Positions 28,557-38,800 are shown, numbered from the stretch's first letter. The stretch: DNA of 64,000 nucleotides from Ensifer adhaerens (GCF_002940685.1 NZ_PNFP01000008.1:1-64000), one strand, 5' to 3'. The notes: generated by a model from the letters alone, not told the origin. A program made the numbers and translations.

Positions 28557-28706
28557 GCCCCTCATCCCGCTGCCGCGACCTTCTCCCCGTTTTGACGGGG
28601 AGAAGGGATATGCCGCACCCATTCGCTCCACGTGACCGCATACTGGTCTGTTGCGTAGGGCACGTCCCCTCTCCCCGCGGGCGGGGAGAGGGTTAGGGTG
28701 AGGGGC
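28557..28706. repeat. RIME-like palindromic intergenic element, copy 1
   Basis: A 150-base element made of two palindromes, beginning GCCCCTCATCCCGCTGCC and ending GTGAGGGGC, with inner CTTCTCCCCG/CGGGGAGAAG and CCTCTCCCCG/CGGGGAGAGG hairpins. It resembles Rhizobium-specific intergenic mosaic elements. Its left 40 or so bases reappear in reverse complement at the right end of the copy at 58426-58598. Confidence 0.8.
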
Positions 28707-28729
28707 AATCCCGAGCTCAGAGTAATCGA

Positions 28730-29962
28730 TCAGGAAAGCCTTGCGCAGGCGTCGGCGATGCGCGTCAGCGCTTCCTTCAGTTCCGCTTCCGACGTGGCGT
28801 AGGAGATGCGGAAGAACGGCGAGAGACCGAAAGCCGAGCCCGGAACGACGGCGACGTGGGCGTCGTCGAGCAGGTAGGCGCAGAAGTCCGTGTCCGTCTC
28901 GATCTTCTTGCCCGCAGGGGTGACCTTGCCGAGCATGCCGGCGCAGCCGGAGAAGGTGTAGAAGGCACCTTCCGGAACGCGGCAATCGAGGCCGTCGACG
29001 GCGTTGAGGCCGGTAACGACGAGATCGCGGCGGCGCTGGAAGCTGGCGGTGCGTTCCTTCAGGAACTCCTGCGGACCGGTCAGCGCGGCAACCGAGGCGG
29101 CCTGGCTGACGGACGAGGGGCAGGAGGTCGCCTGGCTCTGGACGACGGCCATTGCCTTGATCAGATCCCGCGGGCCACCGGCATAGCCGATGCGCCAGCC
29201 GGTCATGGCATAGGCCTTGGAAACGCCGTTGACCGTGAGCGTCCGGTCCTTGAGGCGAGGCTCGAGCTGCGCCGGGGTGACGAAGCGGAAGCCGTCATAG
29301 ACGATGTGCTCGTACATGTCGTCGACCAGCAGCCACACATGCGGATGCTTGAGGAGCACGTCGAGCAGCGGCCGGTAGTCGCTCGCACCGTAGGCGGCAC
29401 CCGACGGGTTCGACGGCGAATTCAAGAGCACCCAGCGCGTCTTCGGCGTGATTGCAGCCTCGAGCTTGTCGGCGGTCAGCCGGAAGCCGGAGGAGGCGTC
29501 GCAGGGGATCAGAACCGGCTTGCCTTCGCAGATCTGGACGATGTCCGAATAGGAGGTCCAGTAGGGCGTCGGGATGACCACTTCGTCGCCGGGATTGATC
29601 GACGCCATCATGGCGTTGAACAGGATCTGCTTGGCGCCGGTTGCCACCGTGATCTCGTCCTGCTCGTAGGCAAGGCCGTTTTCACGCTGGAATTTTTCGC
29701 GGATCGCCTTCTTCAGCTCCGGCGTGCCGTCGAGGGCCGTGTACTTGGTGTCGCCGCGCTTGATCGCTTCGCAGGCGGCATCCTTGACATAATCAGGCGT
29801 GTCGAAGTCCGGCTCGCCGGCGCCAAGGATGATCACCGGCTTGCCTTCGCGCTTCATCGCTTGCGCGCGGGCGCCGATCTTCAGGATTTCGGACACTCCG
29901 ATCGAGGAGATCCGCGAGGCGGGCTGAAAGCCCGCCTCCTTGACCGTTTGGTTGATGGTCAT
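28730..29962 (-). CDS. aatB: Class I aminotransferase, AatB-type aspartate aminotransferase
   Basis: This 410-residue PLP enzyme begins MTINQTVKEAGFQPASRISS and has ILGAGEPDFDTPDYVKDAA, NSPSNPSGAAYGA, and the PLP lysine Lys249 in NGVSKAYAMTGWRIGYAGG. This is the AatB group (class I, subgroup I-gamma-like) that I recall next to the same aldehyde dehydrogenase in S. meliloti. It moves amino groups between aspartate and 2-oxoglutarate. In this operon with ALDH7 and HglS it may also convert 2-aminoadipate to 2-oxoadipate, which is inference. It starts 24 bases after the ALDH stop on the same strand. Confidence 0.88.
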   Translation of the reverse strand: MTINQTVKEAGFQPASRISSIGVSEILKIGARAQAMKREGKPVIILGAGEPDFDTPDYVKDAACEAIKRGDTKYTALDGTPELKKAIREKFQRENGLAYEQDEITVATGAKQILFNAMMASINPGDEVVIPTPYWTSYSDIVQICEGKPVLIPCDASSGFRLTADKLEAAITPKTRWVLLNSPSNPSGAAYGASDYRPLLDVLLKHPHVWLLVDDMYEHIVYDGFRFVTPAQLEPRLKDRTLTVNGVSKAYAMTGWRIGYAGGPRDLIKAMAVVQSQATSCPSSVSQAASVAALTGPQEFLKERTASFQRRRDLVVTGLNAVDGLDCRVPEGAFYTFSGCAGMLGKVTPAGKKIETDTDFCAYLLDDAHVAVVPGSAFGLSPFFRISYATSEAELKEALTRIADACARLS

Positions 29963-29986
29963 GGTCGTTGCCTACTCAGGTGCCGC

Positions 29987-31519
29987 TTATTCGATGTCGA
30001 ACGACACGCCCTGCGCCAGCGGCAGAGCCTTCGAATAGTTCACCGTGTTGGTGGCGCGGCGCATGTAGGCCTTCCACGAGTCCGAACCGGATTCGCGACC
30101 GCCGCCGGTTTCCTTTTCACCGCCAAAGGCGCCGCCGATTTCAGCACCGGATGTGCCGATGTTGACGTTGGCGATCCCGCAATCCGAGCCGTCGACGGCG
30201 AGGAATCGTTCGGATTCCTGCATGTCGCGGGTGAAGATCGAGGACGAGAGACCGGCTGCGACCGCATTGTGGTCGGAAAGTACGGCGTCGAAGTCGCTGT
30301 ACTTCATGACGTAGAGGATCGGCGCGAAGGTTTCTTCGAAGACCGGGCCGGCCTGGACAGGCATTTCGACGAGAGCCGGCTTGGCGTAGTAGCCGTTGTC
30401 GTAGCCGAGCTCGACGCGCTCGCCGCCGGTGACGCTGCCGCCGTGCGACTTGGCTTCCGCGATCGCCTTCTGCATGCCGTCGAAGGCAGCCTTGTCGACG
30501 AGCGGACCGACGAGCGCGGTCGATTCCAGCGGGTTGCCGACCGAGACCGAACCATAGGCCTTCTTCAGGCGCGGAACGAGCTGGTCGTAGACGCTCTCAT
30601 GCACGAAGAGGCGGCGCATGGTGGTGCAACGCTGGCCGGCGGTGCCCATGGCGCCAAAAGCGATGGCGCGCAGCGCCATGTCGAGATCGGCCGAGGGGCA
30701 GACGATGCCGGCGTTGTTGCCGCCGAGTTCGAGGATGGCGCGGGCAAAGCGCTTGGCAAGGCGCGGGCCGACGTCGCGGCCCATGCGGGTCGAGCCGGTA
30801 GCCGAAACGAGCGGAACCTTCGGGTTGTCGACGAGGACTTCGCCGATGGCGCGGTCGCCGATCAGCACCTGCGACAGGCCTGCCGGCGCATCGCCGAAGC
30901 GGGCAAGCGCACGCTCGAAGATCGCCTGCGATGCAAGGGCCGTGAGCGGGGTCTTTTCCGAGGGCTTCCAGACGACCGAGTTGCCGCAGACGATGGCAAG
31001 TGCTGCGTTCCACGACCAGACGGCGACCGGGAAGTTGAAGGCCGAGATGACGCCGACGACGCCGAGCGGATGCCAGGTTTCCATCATGCGGTGGCCGGGG
31101 CGCTCGGTGGCGATCGTCAGGCCGTAGAGCTGGCGGGAAAGACCGACGGCGAAATCGCAGATGTCGATCATTTCCTGGACTTCGCCGAGACCTTCGGAGG
31201 TGATCTTGCCGGCTTCGATCGAAACCAGGCGGCCGAGATCGGCCTTGAACGTGCGCAGCTCTTCGCCGAGCAGGCGGATCAGTTCGCCGCGCTTCGGCGC
31301 CGGCACCAGGCGCCAGACCTTGAAGGCTTCGTGGGCCTGCTCGATCTTGGCGGCGGCTTCAGCGGCCGAAACCGTCTTGAGATTGCCGATCTTTTCGCCG
31401 GTGACCGGGCTAAAGGACGGCATGTTGCCGCCGGTGTAGAGTTCCTTGGCGACGCCCATCTTTTCGAGAAGCGCTGCGGCTTCCTTGGTCACGTCGACTT
31501 TCTTGGTTGCGATGTTCAT
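29987..31519 (-). CDS. amaB: ALDH7-type dehydrogenase (piperideine-6-carboxylate/2-aminoadipate semialdehyde)
   Basis: This 510-residue enzyme is in the antiquitin branch of aldehyde dehydrogenases, which oxidise 2-aminoadipate semialdehyde (piperideine-6-carboxylate) to 2-aminoadipate in lysine breakdown. Catalytic Glu264 lies in ILELGGNNAGIV and Cys298 in GTAGQRCTTMRR. The GGNNA and RCTTMRR wording and the C-terminal GGAFGGEKETGGGRESGSD block mark ALDH7. The neighbours encode the steps after 2-aminoadipate, strongly supporting this role. ATG is at 31517-31519. A long hairpin lies between it and the upstream FAD-linked dehydrogenase gene. The symbol is transferred from the Pseudomonas usage. 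Confidence 0.85.
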   Translation of the reverse strand: MNIATKKVDVTKEAAALLEKMGVAKELYTGGNMPSFSPVTGEKIGNLKTVSAAEAAAKIEQAHEAFKVWRLVPAPKRGELIRLLGEELRTFKADLGRLVSIEAGKITSEGLGEVQEMIDICDFAVGLSRQLYGLTIATERPGHRMMETWHPLGVVGVISAFNFPVAVWSWNAALAIVCGNSVVWKPSEKTPLTALASQAIFERALARFGDAPAGLSQVLIGDRAIGEVLVDNPKVPLVSATGSTRMGRDVGPRLAKRFARAILELGGNNAGIVCPSADLDMALRAIAFGAMGTAGQRCTTMRRLFVHESVYDQLVPRLKKAYGSVSVGNPLESTALVGPLVDKAAFDGMQKAIAEAKSHGGSVTGGERVELGYDNGYYAKPALVEMPVQAGPVFEETFAPILYVMKYSDFDAVLSDHNAVAAGLSSSIFTRDMQESERFLAVDGSDCGIANVNIGTSGAEIGGAFGGEKETGGGRESGSDSWKAYMRRATNTVNYSKALPLAQGVSFDIE

Positions 31520-31557
31520 GGTCTGACTCCCGTCTTATTGGTTTAGATCATTGGTTG

Positions 31558-31605
31558 GAGCGGAATGTCGGCAGAAGACCGCACTGGCTTTTCCTCATTC
31601 CGCTC
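31558..31605 (-). other. Intercistronic hairpin within the lysine module
   Basis: GAGCGGAATG (31558-31567) and CATTCCGCTC (31596-31605) are perfect 10-base reverse complements with a 28-base gap. The structure lies directly after the stop of the FAD-linked dehydrogenase (reverse strand) and before the ALDH start. It may set relative expression of the two halves of the operon. No T-run follows. Confidence 0.6.
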
Positions 31606-31609
31606 TGGC

Positions 31610-33031
31610 CTATCCGAAACGCACGCTGCCGAGCTTTCCCGGCGAGGTCAGCGTCTTCAGGCCCGCGGCCATGTCCTTGAGTTTGTCTGGCGTATAAAAG
31701 TCGTAATAGGCCTGATTGCGGCGGCCGATCGCATGTTCCGCGCTGAAGCTGCCGTGATACTCCTCGACGGCGACGGCGAAAACCCATTCGCGCAGCCGCG
31801 GTTCGAAAGTCTCGTCCTTGAGAAGGTCGCTGTCCTTCGGCACGACGAGGTTGAAGTGCACGCCGCCATCGCCGATATGGCCGAAATCGCAGACGGTCAC
31901 ATCGGGGAACTTCGAGGGCATTTCGGCCTTCATATGGTCGCAGAAGGCCATGATGTCACCCCGGCGGAAGGAGACATCGAAGGCGATCAGCTTACCCAAG
32001 TGCTTGACGCCCTCGGACAGGGCATGGCGCAACGCCCAGATTTCGTGCGGCGGGCCGACGAAGGCGTCGGCGAGCGGCGCCTGCTCCATTTCCCAGATCT
32101 CCGCGAGTGCGGTTTCCAAGACGGCGTCGAGCGACTGCTCGCCTTCGCGTTGGCCCCAGGTGCGGCTGATCTCGGCGAGGATGACGTAGTCGGGGACTTG
32201 GCCAGCCTGGAACGGGTTCTTAAGTGACGGCACGTGGGCAAAGGCCGCCTTGACGGCATTGCTCGACATGCCCTCGAAGGCCGAGAGATAGGCTCCGAGG
32301 CGTTCTTCCATGGCGCGCAGCAGCGGCAGCACCTGCGCGCCGCTCGCCGGAACCAGCAACGCGGTCGCCGTCTGCTGTGGCAGGCGTTCGAGGTTCAACA
32401 CGCATTCGGTGACGATGCCGAAGGCACCTGAGGTGCCGACGAAGAGCTGCTTCCAGTCGACGCCGGTGTTGTTCTTGCGAAGGTCGCATTGTAGGTCGAG
32501 CACGGTGCCGTCCGCGTCCGCCAGCACGACCTTGAGGCCCAGCGTATTGCGGCGCACGTCGCCGTATTTCAGGAAACGTGAGCCGCCGGTGTTGGTGGCG
32601 ATCATGCCGCCGATGCGCGGGTCGGCGCCGAGGTCGATCGGGAAGAACAGCCCGTGTTCCTCCAGCCGCCGGTTGAGATCCGACAGCCGGAAACCGGCGT
32701 CGAGCCGGACCGAGCGGTTGTCGAGATCGAGCTCGAAGCGCTTCGTCAGCCGGTCGAGGCTGAGCACGGCTTCGTCGCCGGATTGATCCGGGGTCGAGCC
32801 GGAAACGAGGCCGGTATTGCCGGATTGCGGGATCAGCGCGATGCCGTTCGTCACGCAATAGGCGACAACGGCCGAGGCTTCCTCGGTCGTCGCAGGCCGC
32901 AGCACCAGCGGGGTCCGGCCGCGATCGTAGCGCGCGCCGGTCTCATAGGCTTCCAGGTCTTCGGGACGCGTCACGACACCCTTGTCTCCAAGGATGCCGG
33001 TGAGCGCGTCGATATGCCGTTTGTCGATCAT
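31610..33031 (-). CDS. FAD-linked D-2-hydroxyglutarate dehydrogenase-like oxidase
   Basis: This 473-residue flavoprotein is of the FAD-binding 4/FAD-oxidase C family that holds D-2-hydroxyglutarate and D-lactate dehydrogenases. The PCMH FAD domain shows ALIPQSGNTGLVSGSTPDQS, GADPRIGGMIATNTGGSRFLKYG (two blocks) and GTSGAFGIVTECVLNLE. The C-terminal domain shows FGHIGDGGVHFNLVVP, whose histidines bind metal/substrate, and FSAEHAIGRRNQAYY. In this operon it should oxidise the D-2-hydroxyglutarate made by HglS to 2-oxoglutarate. Its start lies 10 bases after the HglS stop. D-lactate or glycolate as substrate is possible but fits the neighbours less well. Confidence 0.88.
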   Translation of the reverse strand: MIDKRHIDALTGILGDKGVVTRPEDLEAYETGARYDRGRTPLVLRPATTEEASAVVAYCVTNGIALIPQSGNTGLVSGSTPDQSGDEAVLSLDRLTKRFELDLDNRSVRLDAGFRLSDLNRRLEEHGLFFPIDLGADPRIGGMIATNTGGSRFLKYGDVRRNTLGLKVVLADADGTVLDLQCDLRKNNTGVDWKQLFVGTSGAFGIVTECVLNLERLPQQTATALLVPASGAQVLPLLRAMEERLGAYLSAFEGMSSNAVKAAFAHVPSLKNPFQAGQVPDYVILAEISRTWGQREGEQSLDAVLETALAEIWEMEQAPLADAFVGPPHEIWALRHALSEGVKHLGKLIAFDVSFRRGDIMAFCDHMKAEMPSKFPDVTVCDFGHIGDGGVHFNLVVPKDSDLLKDETFEPRLREWVFAVAVEEYHGSFSAEHAIGRRNQAYYDFYTPDKLKDMAAGLKTLTSPGKLGSVRFG

Positions 33032-33041
33032 CGGATCAGTA

Positions 33042-34442
33042 TCATTCCGCAGCGATCGCGCCGGTCAAGGCCTGAATGCAGCTTTCGATCGAAGCCTGCT
33101 CGATGCCGGCGTAGTGGTCGAACTCGTTGAGAACGGTGGCGCCGAGATCGCTCTCGAAACGCTTCTGGTTCGGGCTGGCGACGAAATCCTGCTGGGCGCC
33201 GTCGCCGAGGTTCGATTGGAAGATACCCGCGGCGCTGACCGGCAGGAAGTCTTCATAGACGATGGCGTCGAACTGGACGAGGCCGTTGGCGATGAGGGCT
33301 TCGATGTCACGCGCCGGGGAGACACCGGCCTTGCGGCCCTTCTCCGTCAGCGAGTAGCTGAAATAGCCGAGGCCGGCTTCGCGGATGCCTGCCCAGGTGT
33401 CCGGGAAGGGCGCGAAAGCCTTGGCGAGCGCCGCTTCGTATTCGCGGGCATTCGAACCGTCGGCCGCCGGGCGGACGATCTTGCGCGAGGCGTCGAGCAG
33501 GTCGTCGTAGAGCGCGCGGCCCTTCGGCGTCAGCGCGATGCCGCGTTGTTCGATCTCGCCGAAACGGGCGGTGTGCGAACCTTCCTTCCAGGTGCCGTCG
33601 GCATCCTTGAAGGATACCGGCTCTTCCAGCGCCTTGAACGAGGTCTGGCGAAGCAGAATCGGGCACTTGCGGGTCGGCGGGCCCTCGACGACGGCCTTCG
33701 GCGCGATTTCGTATTCCGGCATCAACGCCTGCACCTTGTCGATATCGAGCGTGCGCGGCGTCAGGTGGTTGATGTGCGGGCCCTTGAAGGACACGACATC
33801 GGCGATCAGGCGATGGGCGTCGTGCAGGCGCTTGTACATGTCGGCGCTGACATTGGCCTTGTCGTGCCAGCGGAAGGTTTCGAGCACTTCCAAGACGAAA
33901 CGTTCGGCATCGGCCTTGTCGAGGCCGCCGTCGCGCTCGGCCTTTTCGGCCAGCTCGACTGCGCCGGCGGTGAAGATCTGGCGTGCAGCCAGGATGACCT
34001 CGGCTTCGGCGCGCAGCGCTTCGTCGGCGATGAGGTCGAGACGCAAGAGCGAGGTGAAGACGCGGAACGGGTTGCGCTTGAGCGCGGCGTCGCCGACTGG
34101 GCGGAACGCGGTCGAATGGACGGGAACGCCGGCGGTCGACAGGTCGTAGTAGCCGACCGGATACATGCCCATGACGGCGAAGACGCGGCGCATCATAGCG
34201 AGTTCGGCCGGGGTGCCGAGCCGGATCGCGCCGTGGCGTTCCTCGGAGATGCGGTCGAGCGTGTCCGTCGCGTCGAGGCGCTCCTTCAGCTCGGGGTCGG
34301 CGGCGAGCGTATCGTCGTTGACCTTGGCGACCAGCTCCATCAGCGTGCCGTAAGCCGGCACCTCTTCGCGGTACATGACCGACATGGCTGCGGAAAAGGC
34401 CGAGCGGATGTCGTCGGCGGATACGAAACTATTCTCTTTCAC
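33042..34442 (-). CDS. hglS: 2-oxoadipate dioxygenase/decarboxylase (DUF1338/YdcJ, HglS)
   Basis: This 466-residue enzyme converts 2-oxoadipate to D-2-hydroxyglutarate with loss of CO2 and use of O2, a late step of lysine breakdown described for Pseudomonas putida HglS. Key residues are visible: His70 and Arg74 in ERHGAIRLG, the histidines of KGPHINHLTPR, and the Glu in ARFGEIEQRG. The GTG at 34440-34442 is chosen because the protein then opens like P. putida HglS and His70/Arg74 fall at the same numbers; an ATG at 34485-34487 would add 15 residues and lacks a ribosome binding site. It is the first gene of the operon and divergent from a LysR gene. Confidence 0.92.
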   Translation of the reverse strand: MKENSFVSADDIRSAFSAAMSVMYREEVPAYGTLMELVAKVNDDTLAADPELKERLDATDTLDRISEERHGAIRLGTPAELAMMRRVFAVMGMYPVGYYDLSTAGVPVHSTAFRPVGDAALKRNPFRVFTSLLRLDLIADEALRAEAEVILAARQIFTAGAVELAEKAERDGGLDKADAERFVLEVLETFRWHDKANVSADMYKRLHDAHRLIADVVSFKGPHINHLTPRTLDIDKVQALMPEYEIAPKAVVEGPPTRKCPILLRQTSFKALEEPVSFKDADGTWKEGSHTARFGEIEQRGIALTPKGRALYDDLLDASRKIVRPAADGSNAREYEAALAKAFAPFPDTWAGIREAGLGYFSYSLTEKGRKAGVSPARDIEALIANGLVQFDAIVYEDFLPVSAAGIFQSNLGDGAQQDFVASPNQKRFESDLGATVLNEFDHYAGIEQASIESCIQALTGAIAAE

Positions 34443-34488
34443 TGGGGCTCGCCTCGCGCTATGGGTGAAGGACAAGGTCATTCTCATT

Positions 34489-34503
34489 TCGGATCATATC
34501 CGA
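34489..34503. promoter_or_regulatory. Palindrome between hglS and its divergent LysR gene
   Basis: TCGGATCATATCCGA has perfect 6-base arms around CAT. It lies 46 bases before the hglS GTG and 52 before the lysR ATG, the usual place for a LysR-type binding site. Confidence 0.6.
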
Positions 34504-34555
34504 TCGAACTGGCCATTGATCGCGTTGCTTCTGACTATGTTGATGCGAGGGCGGA

Positions 34556-35449
34556 ATGAAGTTGAGCCGCAGACTGGTTCCCGACGTGACGACGCTGCAG
34601 GCGTTCGAATGCGCGGCGCGACACGGCAGCTTCACGCAGGCCGCCGCCGAGCTGAACCTCACCCAGAGTGCGGTCAGCCGCCAGATCAAGGATCTCGAAA
34701 ACCAGCTCGGCGTGCTTTTGTTCGAGCGCGTGCGGCAGCGGGTGATCCTGTCGGATGCCGGCCAGAAGTTTCTGCCGGAGGTGCGCCGCCTGCTCAACCA
34801 GACCGAAGAGCTGATGGTGCGGGCGATGGCATCCGCCCGGGCGGACTCGACGCTGTCGATCGCGTCGCTCCCGACCTTCGGCAGCCGCTGGCTGGTGCCG
34901 CGTCTTCCCGATTTCCTCAAGCGCCATCCCGACACGGTGATCAATATCGCCTCGCGGTCGGCGCCTTTCGATTTCGAGGAGCAGAACTTCGATCTCGCTA
35001 TCCACTACGGCCAGCCGGTCTGGGCGCGGGCGACCTGCAGCTATCTCTGCAGCGAGATCATCGTGCCGGCCGCAAGCCCGGCCATGCTGGCAACGCATCC
35101 GGTTGCGTCCCCGGAAGATATCGTCACGGGACCCATGCTCCATCTCGCCACCCGCCCGAAACTCTGGGCGCAATGGTTCGAGGCCAACGACATGGATGGG
35201 CGCGGTGCCTATCGCGGCAACCGTTTCGACCAGTTTTCGATGGTTATCGAGGCGGCGACCGCAGGGCTCGGTTTCGCCCTGCTGCCACGTTATCTGATCG
35301 AGCAGGAAATTGCCGCCGGAACGCTGAAAATCGTGCTCGACCGGCCGATGCAGACGGAAAACAGCTATTATCTCGCCGTGCCTGAGGGCAAGCTCGAAAA
35401 CCCGATCAGCCTTGCTTTCCGCGAGTGGATCACCGAGCAGGTGGGCTAA
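34556..35449 (+). CDS. LysR family regulator (GcvA-like) of the lysine module
   Basis: This 297-residue regulator has the LysR HTH (LQAFECAARHGSFTQAAAEL, then LTQSAVSRQIKDLENQLGVL) and an effector domain of the GcvA/AmpR-like group (LSIASLPTFGSRWLVPRLPD, FDLAIHYGQP, GLGFALLPRYLIEQEIAAG). ATG at 34556 follows GAGGGCGGA. It is divergent from hglS across 113 bases containing a palindrome, so it most likely controls the hglS-aatB operon, with 2-oxoadipate, 2-aminoadipate or lysine as candidate effector (inference). It is followed by a 360-base gap before ndvB. Confidence 0.92.
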   Translation: MKLSRRLVPDVTTLQAFECAARHGSFTQAAAELNLTQSAVSRQIKDLENQLGVLLFERVRQRVILSDAGQKFLPEVRRLLNQTEELMVRAMASARADSTLSIASLPTFGSRWLVPRLPDFLKRHPDTVINIASRSAPFDFEEQNFDLAIHYGQPVWARATCSYLCSEIIVPAASPAMLATHPVASPEDIVTGPMLHLATRPKLWAQWFEANDMDGRGAYRGNRFDQFSMVIEAATAGLGFALLPRYLIEQEIAAGTLKIVLDRPMQTENSYYLAVPEGKLENPISLAFREWITEQVG

Positions 35450-35809
35450 CGCTCGCTGCGCTTTTGTGCATTTCGAGGGAACCTTCGCCGCCCCTTCACG
35501 TTTCGCCTTGTCTGCCATCCGCGATGAAGCTTGAGAAGGGGCATTTGAGAGAGCTGTATCGAAGTGCCAAGGGGGTCCGCACATCGGCCGATTTCGGCCT
35601 GGAACGACTGTGCGCAAATCGTCCAATCTTGTATGAGCAATCCTTGCAAGCTGTTGGCACCACGGCTAAAAAATGCCATTTTCATGCATCACCGCGGCCT
35701 TGAAAATCAATGCGCCGCCGGCTTTGCGATCTCCGATGCCCAGTCGCGGGCGGTGCCTGTTACCGCCAGGTTCCGGTTTCCCGGGACATGACGGTGGATG
35801 GGAGGACAC
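35450..35809. other. ndvB upstream region
   Basis: This 360-base gap should hold the ndvB promoter and a long leader. I find no convincing promoter pair, terminator, repeat or reading frame in it. The last bases carry GGAGGA just before the ndvB start. Confidence 0.4.
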
Positions 35810-38800
35810 ATGACCGTGTCTAGCAACGCGCCGGCTCAGCCTGATTTCGCAGGGCCACAGCCAACCCGGACCCCTACCGAGGGCCGGGCCGATCAACCCC
35901 GGTTGGACTCAGAACCCGTACCCATGCAGCTTCAAACTACGCCGCCCACCTCTCCGCGCGAACCGGAAGCCAAGCAGATCGATTACAACGATTCGATCCG
36001 CGCCACCTTCTTCTCGATGGAGGACCTCCGGCAATGCGGCGAGGATCTCGCGTCGAAGGGTGTGTCCTCGTTGCCGGGCTTCTTCCCGTTCGAGTTCCGG
36101 CCGCGACATCGCGAAAACGAAAACGAGATCCTGCGCGTCTACCGGGCGACGGCCGCTGATGTCGAGGCAGGGGCGACGATCACGCCGGCTGCCGAATGGC
36201 TGCTCGACAACCATCACGTCGTCGAAGAAGCGATCCAGGAAGTGCGGCGCGATTTCCCGCGCCGGTTCTATCGCCAGCTTCCGACCATTTCGGTTTCGGG
36301 CACGGTGATCCCGCGCACCATGGCTCTCGCCTGGCTCTACGCTGCCCATACCCACAGCACAGTGACGCGCGAAAGCATCACGGCCATGGTCGAGGGCTTC
36401 CAGAAGCACGACACCTTCAAGATCGGCGAACTCTGGGCACTGCCGTCGATCCTGCGCTTCGTGCTGATCGAGAACCTCAGACGGATCGCCATCCGCGTCG
36501 AACGCTCGCGCGGCATGCGGCGCAAGGCAAACGACGTCGCCGACCAGATCATCCGCCTCAGCGATCCGGAAAAGTCGCGCACGCTGCTTGCGGAATCGGA
36601 AGCGCTGGCGGCCGACAACACCTTCGTCGCGCAACTGCTCTACCGCATGCGTGATGGATCGCAGACCTCGGGCGCCGTCATCGGCTGGATCGAGGAACAG
36701 CTTGAAAAGCGCGGCAGCGACGTCGAAAGCGCGCTGGTCGCCGAGCAAAACCGCCTGTCGTCCGGCAACGCGACGATGAGCAACATCATCCGCAGCCTGC
36801 GTGAAATCGACGACACCGACTGGGCCGTCTGGTTCGAAAGCGTCAGCAAGATCGACGCTGCACTTCGCGAAGGCTCCGATTACGCGGCGCTCGATTTCGG
36901 TTCGCGCAACAAGTACCGCGACACGATCGAAAAGCTGGCGCGCCGTTCGGGACACAGCGAATTCGAAGTGACCCAGATCGCCATCCAGATGGTGCGCGAG
37001 GCGGAAGTCGCGGCGGAGACGGAAGCGCCGCTACAGCAGCCCAACGTCGGCTCGTTCCTGGTCGGCAAGCAGCGCAAGCTTCTGGAAAAGAAGATCAGCT
37101 ACCGGCCGTCGGTGCTGCAGACCATCATTCGCCTCAGCCGCACGCTCGATTGGTTCGCGATCGCCGGGCCGAACATCCTCCTGACCATCCTGGCGATGAT
37201 CGCCGTCTATTCGTTCGTCAGCCCGATGGCGATCCCGAGCGGCGCGAAGCTGATCATGCTGCTTCTTTTCGCGCTGCCGGCCTCGGAAGGCGCGATGGGC
37301 CTTTTCAACACGCTGGTGACGCTGTTCGTCAAACCGTCGCGGCTGGTCGGCTACGAGTTCCTCGACGGCATCCCCGAGGACGCCCGCACGCTCGTTGCGG
37401 TGCCGTGCCTGATTTCCAAGCGCGATCACGTCGACGAACTCGTGCGCAATCTCGAGGTCCACTACCTCGCCAACCCGCGTGGCGAGATCTACTTCGCCCT
37501 GGTCAGCGACTGGGCCGACAGCAAGGTTGAGGAATCGAGCGCCGACGCCGATGTGCTCGACTACGCCAAGCGCGAAATCGCCCAGCTTTCGGCGCGTTAT
37601 GCCTATGACGGCAAGACCCGATTCTACCTCTTGCATCGCCGCCGCCTGTATAACGAGCAGGAAGGCGTGTGGATGGGCTGGGAGCGCAAGCGCGGCAAGC
37701 TGCACGAACTGAACATGCTCTTGCGCGGCGACCGCGACACCTCGTTCCTGCAGGGCGCCAACACGGTGCCTGACAACGTCCAGTACGTGATGACGCTCGA
37801 TTCCGACACGCGCCTGATGCGCGACGCGGTGACGAAGCTCGTCGGCAAGATGTACCATCCGATCAACCGCCCGGTTGTCGATCCGAAGACGCAGAATGTG
37901 ATCGCCGGCTACAGCCTGCTGCAGCCGCGCGTGACGCCGTCGCTGACGACGGGCAGCGAGGCCTCCGCCTTCCAGCGCATCTTCTCTTCCAACCGCGGTA
38001 TCGACCCCTATGTCTTCACGGTGTCCGACGTCTACCAGGACATCGCCGGCGAAGGCAGCTTCACCGGCAAGGGCCTCTATCATGTCGACGCCTTCGAGGC
38101 GGCGCTGAAGGGACGCATCCAGGAAAATGCCGTCCTCAGCCATGACCTGCTCGAAGGCTCCTATGTGCGCTGCGCGCTGGTGACCGACGTCGAGCTCGTC
38201 GAGGACTTCCCGACCCGCTACGAGGTCGAGATGTCGCGCCAGCATCGCTGGGCGCGCGGCGACTGGCAGCTTCTGCCTTACATTTTCAACCTGTCGAACG
38301 GGCTGTCGATGCTCGGACGCTGGAAGATGTACGACAACCTGCGCCGCTCGTTGATCCCGCTCGCCTGGCTCGTCGCCTCGGTCATGGGCTGGTACTACAT
38401 GGAGCCGACCGAAGCGCTGATCTGGCAGATCGTCCTGATCTTCAGCCTGTTCGTGGCGCCGACGCTTTCGCTCATCAACGGGCTCCTGCCGCGCCGCAAC
38501 GACATCGTCGCCCGAGCGCACCTGCATGCGGTCCTGACCGAAGTCCGTGCCGCCAACGCGCAGGTCGCGCTACGCATCGTCTTCATCGCCCACAATGCGG
38601 CGATGATGGGCGACGCGATCGTGCGCTCGCTCTACCGCACCTTCGTCAGCGGCAAGCTGATGTTGGAATGGCGTACGGCCGCGCAGGTGCAGAGCGCCGG
38701 CCACGGCACCATCGGCGACTATTACCGCGCCATGTGGATTGCGCCGGCGCTTTCGGCGATCTCGCTGGCACTCGCGGCGATTTCCGATACCGGCCTGCCC

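Noticed and set aside
34443-34487. Upstream ATG start for hglS
   Set aside because: No ribosome binding site, it runs into the palindrome region, and the GTG at 34442 gives the family N-terminus and the His70/Arg74 numbering.
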